This document shows positions 8,941-21,400 of a stretch of 64,000 nt of DNA, piece by piece (position 1 is the stretch's first letter; every line of letters begins with the position of its first letter). A model generated the notes under the pieces. That model searched no databases and was not told the DNA's origin. It was given only the letters and a program-made list of their open reading frames with translations. The position numbers and the translations under genes were made by a program. Source of the stretch: Telopea speciosissima (Eukaryota > Streptophyta > Magnoliopsida > Proteales > Proteaceae); assembly GCF_018873765.1 (NCBI RefSeq), contig NC_057916.1, positions 12,188,501 through 12,252,500 on the forward strand, in the 5' to 3' direction.

Positions 8941-10872
8941 ATGGATATCGATTGGGTTCATTACCTAAAGGGTATGTTGAAACCAATTGCGGCACTCACA
9001 GTGGTTTTAATGGCAGTGGCTCTGTCTTACTTCCAGAAGCTTGGGTTGGGGAAGGAGATGCTCTACTCTATTACAAGGGCTTTTCTTCAGTTGTCTGTGA
9101 TTGGTTTCGTGCTTCAGTTCATTTTCAATCGGAAGAACGGATTTTGGATTCTCGGAGCTTACTTGTTCATGGTCTGTTTCCTTTATTTCGTTCTCTCCAC
9201 TGCTTCAACTACTTTCGGCATTAATTCCTTATTTTCTTCATATTTTTTGTTAGCTTCTTTGAGTGGATTAGGGATTAATTTTAGGGTTGTTACCTGTTTG
9301 CTGAAAGATTTAGTTGGGAATTTGTCATTTGGAAGTTTGAATTGTAATTCTGTCCGTTTTGGTGGTTATCATGTTTTCTAAAGCTTAATTTCTACCTATT
9401 CTCAATTACCCAATTTGATTCTTTTGTAATTTGTCACACTTATCCTTTTCAGAGACCATTTGTGAAAGGTAATGCCATTCTAAAATGTGAACACTCTTGA
9501 ACTTCATCCAATACCACGACAAGTGTATTGGATGATCTGCAATGGGTGAGAATGAAACATTGTTGGTGAATTGCTCTGCCATTGTTATGACTCATGAACA
9601 CTCATGGACAATGGTAATGAATCACTTTGGCTGTGATTGGTTCAGACAAATCTCTACTGTTGCTACTCAATTTTAATTTATGTAGAGATGGGAAACCATT
9701 TGATCAAAAGACGCGGTTTTAACTAAAAACAGCATTGCCTATATCTCCAAATGTTTGAAAAAATGGTGGAAATGGTGGCAAAATAGAGAGGTTGAGAAGT
9801 AGAAAGGATCTTGTGTGTTCTTCTGGAGGATACTCTTAATACACCCTTGTGAATAGCCTCCTCTCTTCCAAAAAAAAAAGTGAATGGCCTCCTCACCTTC
9901 ACTTCTGAATTCTGACTGGAAGAACTTCTGCAATAGAAATGCTGTTTCAATTAGACAATATTGCCTTTTGAGGATAATGTTACACTTAATTAAGTTATTT
10001 ACCCCCATTTTTACATTCTATTCATGTTCTTGCAGATCTCCATTGCTGCTTCTGTTTCAATTAGACAATATCGCCTTTTGAGGATAATGTTACACTTAAT
10101 TAAGTTATTTACCCCCATTCTTACATTCTATTCATGTTCTTACAGATCTCCATTGCTGCTTACACGGCAGGCAAACGTGCAAAACATGTACCACATGGGA
10201 AGTACATTGCAGGAGCATCTATTCTGACTGGAACAGCAGTGACAATGTTCTTGCTTGTTGTGCTGAATGTTTTCCCTTTCACACCACGGTACATCATCCC
10301 TGTTGCAGGCATGATGGTTGGTAGCTCCATGACTGTAACTGGTGTAACAATGAGGCGACTCCGAGATGATGTTAGAATGCAAATAAGCCTGGTTGGTCCA
10401 AGTTGAAGAAATACTTTTTGAGTCATTTGAGGAAATTTAAGGTGTTATTGTTGATATGAGAGAGACCTTAGATTTTCTCTGTTGTTTGGGTTTTGTATTT
10501 TCTCTTATAGAGAGCCATATTTTTGTTCTTATCTGAATTTTCCACTTCTTTATGTAGGTGGAAACTGCATTGGCCCTTGGAGCAACCCCACATCAGGCGA
10601 CAATGCAGCAAGTAAAGAGGGCTTTGATTCTTGCACTCTCTCCTATTTTGGACAATGCAAAGACCGTGGGGCTGATCTCACTTCCTGGTGCGATGACTGG
10701 TCTTATAATGGGGGGTGCCTCCCCTTTGGAGGCCATTCAGTTGCAGATTGTGGTGATGAACATGCAGATGGGTTCAACAACTGTTAGTAGCATTATGTCA
10801 ACATACCTCTGTTGGCCCTCCTTCTTCACCAAAGCTTACCAGTTGGAAGCCAAGGTTTTCAATGCAGAGTAG
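8941..10872 (+). CDS. ALS3: ALS3/STAR2-type membrane protein (UPF0014 family), aluminium tolerance
   Basis: ALS3 (STAR2 in rice) is a multi-span membrane protein of the UPF0014/FetB family that pairs with the ATP-binding protein STAR1 and is needed for aluminium tolerance in known plants. Three exons, 8941-9171, 10146-10391 and 10558-10872, join in phase 0 through GT-AG introns to give 263 residues, the usual family length. The protein starts MDIDWVHYLKGMLKPIAALT and holds the conserved blocks GFVLQFIF, FTPRYIIPVAGMMVG, VETALALGATP and GLISLPGAMTGLIMGGASPL, ending FTKAYQLEAKVFNAE. About seven hydrophobic spans are evident. The start at 8941 matches the family N-terminus; the upstream in-frame stretch from 8893 has no ATG. 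Odd feature: a 110-bp tandem duplication at 9942-10161 repeats the intron 1 acceptor and the first 16 bases of exon 2, so a decoy acceptor lies at 10035/10036. Using it would shift the frame. Confidence 0.95.
9942..10161 (+). repeat. 110-bp tandem duplication spanning the ALS3 exon 2 acceptor
   Basis: Units 9942-10051 and 10052-10161 differ at about three positions. Each contains the end of intron 1, a branch/polypyrimidine region, the acceptor (CTTGCAG in unit 1, CTTACAG in unit 2) and the first 16 nt of exon 2 (ATCTCCATTGCTGCTT). Only unit 2 leads into the rest of the ALS3 reading frame. Confidence 0.95.
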
Positions 10873-12250
10873 GCTTTTCTTTTTGTTGTTCAAACCATTC
10901 CTTACTAGAGGCAAGGTATGATGTTTTCTCAAATTGAAACCCATTGTAATAAACTGCAATCATCTCAACCACTTGTTTTGCAGTCAGATGCTCATATTTT
11001 TTAAGTTGTTCATGCATTAAGTGGCCCTTGTGGTATTGTGTTTTCCTTTCTTCAATAATGTAATGGTTTTGTAGTGTGACAGAGACAGAGAGGGTTTCAT
11101 TTCATCTTAATTTCCTTTGAGACCTTTGTGGAACAATGGAAAAGCAGTGGAAGCTATCTCCAAGATCTGGTGTTGAGTTTGGGTTTGGGTTTGGGTTTGC
11201 TAAGACCCAATTTCGGGTTGGGTTGCATTTCATTTTTCCTCTGGACCTTAGGTTGCTCGTGTTCCCCAGACCCACCTGATATGCCTTCTACACAGGACAC
11301 AGCCAATCCAGTAGAGTCAGATCTTCCCCAAAACTGAAGGTAGTTTTTTTTTGTAAATTTTGGAATTGGTCTCTAAGATTTGAATTTGATTGTATATGTT
11401 ATTTAAATAAAGATCCCAAGATAAATTACTAAGGCTTCTCGTGGTCGAAATTAGAGTGAAGTGGAGGGAAATGAAATTAAAACGAAGAGAAATTCACTTT
11501 TTTTTTAAATTACTACCAGTGATGATAGTGTAACTAACTCAAAAAGCAAGTTACTATGGTGATTAAAGTTTTTCTTTAGTTTCTTAACCTTCTTACTTGG
11601 ATTTGAGTATGAAAATATTGTAGTATTGAGGAAGCTGGGTAGTAACTTGACATTATCGAGCCTAATATGGTGCAGTGCAATTGAGGGATTTTTCTACATC
11701 ACTGATCCAAATCCAGGGTCCCCTTAGCACTGTTCAAATGAGATTGTTTTGTTTTTTTTTTTTTGTATTTTTGTGTTAGTTAAACCTTCTCCATTAAATC
11801 CTAACACCAAATAAACTGGATCAAGGACTTTTGAGGGGAATTTGTCTGTGTTCTCTTCTGACAAGCATCTTGTGATGGTCTAAATATATACCACACGATA
11901 GATCCATTAATGACCAAATTTTATGTTTTGGGTATACTATAAGTATAAGGTCCCTTGCTGATATGTCAAACTTCAACACCAACATAATTTATCAAGTAGC
12001 AAAATAAGGTTTCGAAAATCTAGGGACTACGAGAGGATGTATGGAAAGATGAAAAGACATGCATAGGTACTTACTTGATTCAACTGAAGTCTAAAATTTG
12101 ACACATGGTTAATCCATAAGATGAGCAATTAATCCAACTATCAATTGGCTAATATTATTTCTCAAGTAGTTCAAAATGGGGAACCATCCTAAAAAAGTAT
12201 CATGATGGATCATCTAAATGGATTCTTACAAAAAAAAAACAAAAGTCCAT
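10873..12250. other. ALS3 3' flank and intergenic DNA
   Basis: The first few hundred bases should contain the ALS3 3' UTR; AATAAACTGC at about 10947 and AATAATGTAATGG at about 11054 are possible polyadenylation regions. A short open frame at 11128-11337 contains a TTTGGG repeat and has no recognisable product. Nothing else was seen. Confidence 0.45.
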
Positions 12251-12263
12251 TTTTCTAGTTTTG

Positions 12264-12812
12264 GAATGCGTCGACTGTTTTCGATCACCGGAATCGACTA
12301 GAATCACCTAAACCCTAGAAAAAAAGTGGAATTGGTCGCTTTGAATTGCCCTAGATCGGCTGATCCAATTCAAAACATTGTTTGCTCAGCAAGCGAATTT
12401 GGCTACTCTTAGCACTCTGTCCAGGAAGTGCCTAGTGACGCATCCAAAGGCGAGGTTGCTTGCAGCGCATCGGGATGTGTGCCTGGCTCCATCCCGGCGC
12501 GCTGCAAGAAGCCCCGCTGTTGGATGCCTCACTGGGCACTCCACGGATGGGGTGCTTGCAAGAGAGGAGCCCGATCCCACAACTCATGCTTGCAAGGTTA
12601 GAATACACACAACTCATGCTCGCAAGCATATCTCCCACACAACTCAAACTACCAAGTGATTGGCAAGAGAATCAACCTCCGTCAATTCCAATTCTGATCA
12701 TCGGAATCGGCCATGATCGGAATCCAGCTAGAATTGCCTAAACCCTAGAGGGGGGGGGGAAAGGAATCGTCATTTTGAATCACCCGAATCGGCCGATCCC
12801 GATTCGAAACAC
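12264..12812. repeat. Degenerate direct repeats around AATCGGCCGATCC motifs
   Basis: Segments 12264-12378 and 12687-12812 share the order: CACCGGAATCG or similar, TAGAAT(C/T)(A/G)CCTAAACCCTAGA, a homopolymer run, GGAAT(C/T)G(G/T)TC, then ATCGGC(C/T)GATCC and GA/CAATTCAAAACA. Between them, CAAGGTTAGAATACAC-type words repeat near 12593 and 12858. It looks like remnants of a repeat family and not a gene. Confidence 0.55.
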
Positions 12813-13099
12813 CGACTCTTCACCATGCGTACGTAACACGCGACTCACGCTTGCGCAAGGTTAGAATACGCGCGAAATTAGTTAGTATTCCTTCTGGCTA
12901 CCAACGACCAAGTGACCAACGAGGCAACGACCAATGTTAGGAAATCCGGCAGCCGGTAGTTACCGAAACACAAACTCCTTAGAGGAACAAAGCTTTCGCG
13001 CGCATTTTTCTATATTTTTTGTCCGATTCTGGATCAGTCAACTCATCAATCACCAAGCTAGCAGATCATAATTATCAAGAAGGGTGGAGCAACCTCGTT

Positions 13100-15078
13100 A
13101 TGACGATTAGATTTTGGACGAATTTAAAAGCTCGCGCTCTTCTTCTGCTCGGTTCGCTCTTCATTTGCTTCTTTCCGGGTAAGTTTCTTCTCAACTAGGG
13201 TTTTTGGATCGCTTCTCAGATTGATGTTATCCTCTGAATTTGTTTATTTTTATCGGAAATCGTCAGATAAAAGTTAAAACAAAATAGAACTGGTATCAAA
13301 ATAGTATCATCCAAGTGATAGTCCTTACCGATTGATCTTCGAATCCAAACCACGGAACCAATGCGACTGTGAGAAAAATAAACAAATCAAAGGGAATGAA
13401 GAGTTTTTCAATACCAAAGGAACTGGCTTTCAATGAGTGCGCTTGAAGCAATCTTTTTGTGTGGCAGAACTTGAGATTCTTTCTTCTGGATCGTGGATAA
13501 TTTAGTTCATAGCTGTTTATCAACTCAAGATACTATCATCTGTTCTCTGTTACTCTACTTGCGATTGTTTTGGGTGACTCGTCATTTTTTGGAAGATGAG
13601 CGCTTGGATTTGTCAGTATTACTGGGAGGCTAAGGGGTTTAGAGGTTGGCTTTCCGTCCTGTTTTCCTTGTTGTTGGTTCATACTACTTGCTCTGTAATG
13701 TTATTGGTGGAAGATAGCCAAAGAAGAGGACAGGAAATTGCTTCTTGTGATGGCAAGACAATTGAAGGTTAGATATAAGGAAGAGATGAAACTGCTAAGC
13801 CTAAATTGGTTGGCCAATAGCCACTGGTGGAATTGAGAGATTTACGGCATTCTTTTGCATGATTCTAGAAAAGGTACCGGGTGTTTTATTTTTGGTTTAT
13901 CTAATTTATGGGCATAACGATACATAATATGAAAATCAAACTACCAAAGGGTGAAAGAGAGTATCCTGGCTTTTCTGAGAAGTTGTTTATGGGTATATCT
14001 TGAAGGGTGTGGGGTATAGTTTGACATTCTTCTTGAGCTGCTTACCATTTATTGGAGCTGAATTGTTAACTTCAGGAAATTTTGGATGTTTTGATAGTGA
14101 ATTGCTAAAGTGCCTAATGATATTTTGAAGCAGAAAGAGGCTACTGATGAGAGTCCGAGGTTTGGAAGGATGGAGAGTATCTTGGCTTTTTGTTTTTTTA
14201 ATTCTTTTGGGGTTTCTTAAGAGGTCTAAAGTGTAGTTTGACAATGCTTCTTGAGCTGCTTACCATTTATTGGAGCTGAATTAGTAACTTTCTCGAAATT
14301 TCGGATGCTTGCATATTAAAACGCTAAAGTTCTTATTGATATTCTGAAAGCAGAAAGAGGCCAACAGATATAAATTGAAAATATTACGGCTCTTGCTTAT
14401 TGCTTACTACTTATGCATGTATTTGTGTCTTGAAATTATGGGGGAAAAGGAAAAGAGTGCTAGGGATCAGAGGAAGATGTTAAAACTGAGCAGTGCTTCA
14501 TGGTTAATAACCTCAATGTGGTGTTGGCATGTCTAATTAGGATATTCCTCCCAGAGAAGGACCTTGATAAATGTGCTAATCTTCTTGAATGATTATATAA
14601 GATTTTATCAATATAGTAAAAGCAGATGGATGATATGGATAAACAGGCCTAATGAATGATTCCTCTAGCTTTCACATGAAAATATTGCCATATGTAGGAT
14701 GCAGGGTAAAACAGCTCCATGGAAAGTCATGGGTTTTACTTCAATATTAACACTTGAGAAAATCTTTGCCCCACACCATCTTAAAAGAAAGGGGCTTTGA
14801 ACTTGCTCATGGATGCTATGTGTACAAAGGGAAAGAGGAGAGTGTTATTCATCTCCCTCTACATTGTTAGCAAAAACAGTATGGTGCTACTATTTCGTCT
14901 ATACAAGGGTGCACTAGGTTTGCCGAATAATGTATGGGTGATGTTCATATGATTGACTTCTATTCTTTGGTCCTAGCATGTTCTCCTCTAGATCAAAGAA
15001 TTTGTCTGTGTATTCCATTTGGCACGTGTGAAGTATGCAGATTGGTTTTCAATTTTCACAATTGCTTCACCCCCCCAC

Positions 15079-15162
<84 letters not shown>

Positions 15163-15394
15163 ACCCCCCACCCGACATCAAACCCCCCCCCCCCCCCACC
15201 CCCCCCTAAAAAAAAAAAAATACAAAAAAAAAAAAAAAAAAAAAAAAAAACAAAACAAACAACCAACAAAAAAAACCCCCCCCAAACCCCAAAAAAAAAA
15301 AAAAAAACCCCCAAACACCCCCCCCCCCCCCCCCCAAACCCCCCCCCCCCACCAAAAAAACCCCCCCCCCCCCCCAAACCCCCAAACCCCCACC

Positions 15395-15476
<82 letters not shown>

Positions 15477-18400
15477 ACCCCCCCCCCCCCCCCCCCCCCC
15501 CCCCTTTTTTGTCTTTGTTTTGTAAATGGACCATAGTTCCCTTTTGGCATGTGTGAAGTATGCAGATTGGGATTCAGTTTTCAGAATTGAGGTATTTGTT
15601 TTGTAAATTGACAATAGTTCCGTACACAAACATAAACCTTGTGCAGATTATATAAAATCAATAAAACTTCTGTTGAATAATGTACACCAGAATACCGTGG
15701 GGGTATTCTGTTCTTTTTACTGCTTTAATTTTTAGTGTTTGTGCTGCCTAGTTAAGTCAGATATAGCTAGGGGTATTTTTGTCTCTATGATGTAATCTTC
15801 CATATTATAAATATATGGTTTGGTTGATCAGTTAGATCATTCAAGCATTCTCCTAATTCCTGTTTTGTTAACATGGCATCAGAGCCACTTTCTCTGATCT
15901 AGGTTTTCAAAACCCACCACCTTCCATTGTTCCTCTCTTCCACCTTCTCCCACTTGATCTTCTCTTTCTCCTTTCCTTTCTTTTTTTTGTTTTCTTCTCT
16001 TACTAGGGCAGATCTAATGAGGTGATCATACGATCTAGATGCTGCCTTCAATCCAACCTCTTCAATAGATGGTTTAATCAAAAATCAAGTTCGATAGCTG
16101 CTGCCCTTGTCCCTGTGATTTTTTGGAGATCTCCCCTTCTTGAAGATCAGCTTCTCTTTTGCCTTGGAAGCTGTTTTTTCCTTATTGGAGATCGATCATA
16201 GTAGTATTGGACAACAAATATTACAGAGATTTCAACCTATTTGCAGCTTATACCTATTATCGATCTCAATTCAGGGTTTTTTTCAAACCCCCGACTCTTA
16301 TTGATTTTTGGGTTTCTGTTCTTTGCTTGGGCTGATATTTGGAGATCTCATTCACACTACTTCAAGGAGGACTCGACATTACTATCAGCCCCGTTCGAGT
16401 TTTTTTGAAGACCCCTAACCCAAATCGATCTCGTCTTTCAGGGTTTTTCAAAACCCTAATCCTTATTGATTTTTGGGGGTTAGGGCTGCTTGTTGCTGCT
16501 ATTACTTTCAAGGTTTCTTTGCTGCCAAGAGGATCACTTGACCTTATTTTCAAGGCTTTTACTTCTGATTTTCTGCCAAGGATTATCTTCATCATGCCAG
16601 ACTCTGATGTGACCACGGCTACTTCTGGAGAAGATGGTCAGTCCAGGACTGAATTCCTCCCTTATGCTACTTCCATTAAACTTGATGGTTCCAATTATCT
16701 AATGTGGGCCAGATCTCTCTCTTTGACTGTGGCTGGAAGAGGACTCAGTGGCCATCTTAATGGCACCTCTAAACAGCCCATTGAAGAGGGCCCCTCTCAA
16801 GCTCGATAGAATACCAATGATGCTATGGTTATGTCCTTTGTTCTGAACTCCATGCCTCAAGAACTCTCTCCAACCAGTACTTTCTCCTTGAAACAGCCGC
16901 ACAGATATGGGCTGCTGCTAAGGGAACTTATGGACAATTGGGGAATGATGCATAAGTTTATGACATCCGGAAGACACTCCATACCACTACTCAGAAGGAG
17001 TTGTCAGTTACCAAATACTATGCTGTCCTCACAAGCTTATGGCAACAATTGGATCACTATGCTCGATTTCAGCCCTCTACACATGACGACATTACTGCCT
17101 ATTCCAAGTATGTGCACCAGTTTCAAGTTTATGATTTTTTAGTTGGTCTTAATGCTGAACATGATCCAATTTGAGTGCAAATTCTTAGTAGGATTCCTTT
17201 CCCAACATTGGAGCAGGCCTTTTCTTATGTTCACATTGAAGAGACACCTCAGGCTGCTATGATGTTGACTCCTACAGTTGAGAGATCAGTCCTACGAGCT
17301 GCTGGTTCCAACTCTTCTACTACTTTTGAGAGTAGTGCTTCTGCTGCTGCTGCTACTGCTGCTCCTGCAAAAGAGCCAATCAAGTGTGACCATTGCAACA
17401 AACCATATCATACTAAGGCTCAGTGCTGGAAATTACATGGGAAGCCTGCTGATTTTGAGACCAAACGTGGTCGTGGTAAACCTAAAGGCAAGGCTAATCA
17501 CACTGAAAGTGTAACTACAGCCCCCCACTGCTGAACCAGTTTTCTCCCATGAAGAATTTCAGGCTCTCAGGCGTATGTTACAAACTTCCGCTGCCTCTAC
17601 TACGTCTACTGCCAGTTATTCCACACCATCAGGTTCTCATTTTGCCCGTTCAGGTATTTCCTTTGCTGGTCACTGTGCATCGGTTGTCTCCACTCCATGG
17701 ATCATCGACTTCGGTGCCATTGATTACATGACAGGTTCTTCTAGCCTTTTTCATACCTATTCCCCTACTTCTTGCAAGGATAAGGTTAAAATAGCTTATG
17801 GGTCCCTCTCATCTATTTCTGGGAAAGGATCCATTAGTTGTTCCCCTTCTCTTACCTTGTCTTCTGTGTTGCATATTCCCAATTTCACTACTAACATTTT
17901 ATCTATTAGTAGTATTACAAAAAATCTGAATTGTAAAGTGACCTTTTTTCCATCTCATTGTGTCTTTCAGGATCTGGACTCGGCGAAGACGATTGGATCG
18001 GGTAAAGTGCATGGTGGATTGTACCTGCTTAATGGTGACCCTCTTGTTACACAGGCTTTACCTTCTCAGCTATGTCAGTCTGCATCCTTCTCCTTTGAAG
18101 TACACCAATGGCATTCTAAACTAGGACATCCCCCCTTAGGAACTTTATCACATTTATTACTAGCAATAATAAAAAATTGTAATACGGAAGACTTTTTCTG
18201 TGAGCCTTGTGTCTTGGCCAAACTGACACGTTCAAACTATCATATTTCTAATAAAAGGTCTTCTTCCTTATTTCAATTGGATCATACTGATGTGTGGGGT
18301 CCTAGTCGAAAAGCTTCTCTTTCTGGTCATAGGTGGTATGTCACTTTTATAGATTGTTATTCCCGATTCACTTGGGTCTACCTGATGCACACAAAAAATG

Positions 18401-21400
18401 AAGTTTTTTCTAGTTTTCAGCATTTTCACAAGATGGTCCAGACCCAATTTAATGCCACTCTCAAAGTCTTGAGAAGTGACAATGGGGCAAAGTATATGGA
18501 AGGTCAGTTCCAAAGATACCTTACTGGCCATGGGATTTTACATCAGACCAGCTATGTTGATACTCCAGCCCAAAATGGTGTGGCTGAAAGAAAAAACCGC
18601 CATCTCTTGGAGGTGGCTAGAGTACTTATGTTTGCTCGACATGTTCCTTCCTTTTATTGGGGAGATGTTGTACTCACTGCGGCCTATTTGATTAATAGGC
18701 TGCCCAGTCGGGTCCTTGACTACAAGTCCCCTGTCGAGCTATTACTTGGCTCTTCTTCTTTTATTGTTCCCCCTAGGGTGTTTGGTTGCGTTTGCTATGC
18801 CAGGGATACTAGATCCCCTGGTAAACTTGAACCCCGTAGTCTCCGCTCCATTTTTTTAAGGGTACTCTGCCACCCAGAAGGGGTACAAGTGCTATTATCC
18901 TCCTGCCAGACGTACATTGGTCAGTATGGATGTTGTTTTTCATGAGACTGTGTCTTATTATTTGTCTCCACCTCTTCAGCGGGAGAGTGTTAGTGAAGAT
19001 GTGCTGACCATTGAACCTCCCCTACAGTCCGTTTACAATGAGTCTGTTCTTGTTCCTCCTACTCCTAGTCCTCCCTCTGCCTCAGGGGGAGAGGTTCCTA
19101 TACAGGAGGAGACCATCCCTGATGATGTTGTTGACATTCCTATTCAAGGGGAGCAAACTCCTGTTCAGACTCCAGTCCAGACTCCAGCCCAGAAAACCAT
19201 TAGTGAATTTCAAAGGAGGATTAATGAATCTAATGTGCAAACTTATACAAGGAAACACAAGCAGCTTCAACCAACTATAGCACCAGTACCCATCCAATTA
19301 CCGAACCTGGTCCCAGAACCTGCCTCTCCACCTGGTAATACTTCTTCTTCTGATTTACCTATTGCTATTCATAAGGGTGTCAGGGCTTGCACTAAGCATC
19401 CTATATCCGATGTTGTTTCTTATGACTCCCTTTCTCCATCTTTTCGTGCTTTTGTTTCTTCTCTTTCTTTTGTTCGTATTCCTAACAATTGGCAGGAAGC
19501 TCTATCAGATGGAAAGTGGAAGGCAACAATGATGGAAGAAATGGAAGCCCTGGAAAAAAATAGTACATGGGAGCTTGTGGTTCTTCCACCTGGGAAGAGA
19601 ACTGTTGGATGCAAGTGGGTGTTTGTAGTAAAACAGAAGGTGGATGGCACTGTGGATAGGTATAAGGCACGACTCGGGGCAAAGGGGTTTACCCAAACAT
19701 ACGACATTGATTACTAGGAGACCTTTGCCCCTGTTGCAAAGCTGAATACTGTTCGGGTTTTGCTATTCTGTGCAGTCAATCTTGGGTGGAAATTGCAACA
19801 GTTGGATGTGAAGAATGCTTTCCTCAATGGAGAACTAGATGAGGAGGTGTATATGGGCATTCCACCAGGGTTCTCTTGTGACAAAAACCAAGGTAAAGTG
19901 TGTAAGTTGAAGCATGCACTTTATGGGCTGAAGGAGTCACCTCGAGCATGGTTTGGCCAGTTTTACAAGGCCATGATTTCTGTGGGCTATAAGCAGAGTA
20001 ATGTTGATCACACTCTCTTTATAAAGAGGGTTGGTGGAAAACTCACTGTTCTTATAGTCTACGTTGATGACATAGTGGTCACTGGCAATGATGGTGATGA
20101 GATCAGCCGGTTGAAGTCCTTTCTTGGGTAAGAGTTTGAGATTAAAGATCTAGGAAAGCTACGATACTTTCTTGGGATTGAGGTTGCCAGATCTTCTAAA
20201 GGCATTTTTCTCTCCCAAAGGAAGTATGTCCTAGATTTATTGGCTGAAACTGGTTTGTTAAGATGTCACCCTTTAGATACTCCTATGGATGCTACTGTTT
20301 GTCTCAAGGAAAAAGACGGTGAACCTGTTGATAAAGGCCGGTACCAAAGACTAGTGGGGAAGTTGATTTATCTCTCACACACACGTCCTAATATTGTTGT
20401 TGTTGTGAGTACTGTGAGTCAGTTTATGTATGATCCCTACTCTTCTCATATGGAAGTTGTTCTTCGTATCCTTCACTACCTGAAGTCAGCTCCTGGAAAG
20501 GGCATTCTCCTGTCTTCTCATGGTCACCTATGAATAGAGGCATACATTGATGCTGATTGGGCTGGTTCTACAGATCGCAAGTCTATTTCTGGGTATTGTT
20601 CTTTTGTAGGTGACAATCTTGTCACTTGGCGTAGCAAGAAGCAGAATATGGTTGCTCGTTCTAGTGCCGAAGCAGAATTTCGTGCTATGGCACAAGGCAT
20701 CTGTGAGTTACTTTGGCTTAAAGGCTTGCTACAAGACCTTGGTGTTCCTATTCGTCTTCCTATGATGTTGTACTGTGACAACAAGGCTATAATCAGCATT
20801 GCACACAACCCGGTACAGCATGATCGCACTAAGCATGTTGAAGTGGATAGGCATTTCATCAAGGAGAAATTGGAAGAAGGGCTGATTTGTGTTCCCTTTG
20901 TGAAGTCTACTGATCAGCTTGCTGATATTTTCTCCAAGTGATTATCTGGAAAGCTATTTCATCCTATTTTAGTCAAGTTGGGAATGATTGACATATTTGT
21001 TCCAACTTGAGGGGGAGTGTTGAATAATGTACACCTACCGTGGGGGTATTCTGGCCTTTTTACTGCTTTAATTTTTAGTGTTTGTGCTGCCTAGTTAAGT
21101 CGGCTATAGCTAGGGGTATTTTTGTCTCTATGATGTAATCTTCCATACTATAAATATATGGCTTGGTTGATCAGTTAGATCATTCAAGCATTTTCCTAAT
21201 TCCTGTATTGTTAACAACTTCTTCTAGTTGCAAATAGGAAAGTTTTCAGTTAAGCTGTTTAAAGAAGCAAGCTATCAAAATGTACACAAGGTAACTAAGC
21301 TGTTTGTTAGATTTGCACATTTGGTTCGGTGTAAATAAGAGTTTGGTTTTGGGAGATTAAGGTTCTTTTTTTAAAGATCAAAGGGGTATGTTTTGCATGT

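Larger units (their letters stand above)
15671..21216 (+). mobile_element. Ty1/Copia LTR retrotransposon in intron 1, structurally complete but decayed
   Basis: Two LTRs of 203 and 199 bp start TGTTGAATAATG and end GTTAACA. They are flanked by a 5-bp target duplication ACTTC (15666-15670 and 21217-21221). A primer site matching initiator-Met tRNA follows the 5' LTR and a purine tract precedes the 3' LTR. The inner order is gag, protease, integrase, reverse transcriptase, RNase H, which is the Copia order. The coding region carries at least seven stops or frame changes, so the element cannot move by itself. It lies in the sense orientation of the host gene. The LTRs differ by about eight substitutions and one 4-bp gap. 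Confidence 0.95.

Noticed and set aside
10024-10227. 67-codon frame reading through the first duplicated ALS3 acceptor
   Set aside because: It leaves the ALS3 frame after the second copy; it is a by-product of the 110-bp duplication and not an alternative protein.
10140-10426. Minus-strand frames of 80 and 88 codons over ALS3 exon 2
   Set aside because: Antisense shadows of a well-supported exon.
11128-11337. 69-codon frame after ALS3
   Set aside because: Its middle is a TTTGGG repeat (LGLGLG) and it sits in the likely 3' flank; no homologue is recognised.
12378-12741. Several overlapping 64-93 codon frames on both strands
   Set aside because: They lie in degenerate repeats, have no family resemblance and contradict each other.
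15019-15629. Open frames of 114-213 codons made of Pro, Gly, Lys or Phe runs
   Set aside because: They are translations of poly-C and poly-A homopolymers and not genes.
16339-16593. Upstream extension of the Copia gag frame
   Set aside because: The sequence is the element's leader with a short internal repeat; gag of this type normally starts shortly before the LDGSNY motif, so I placed it at 16594.
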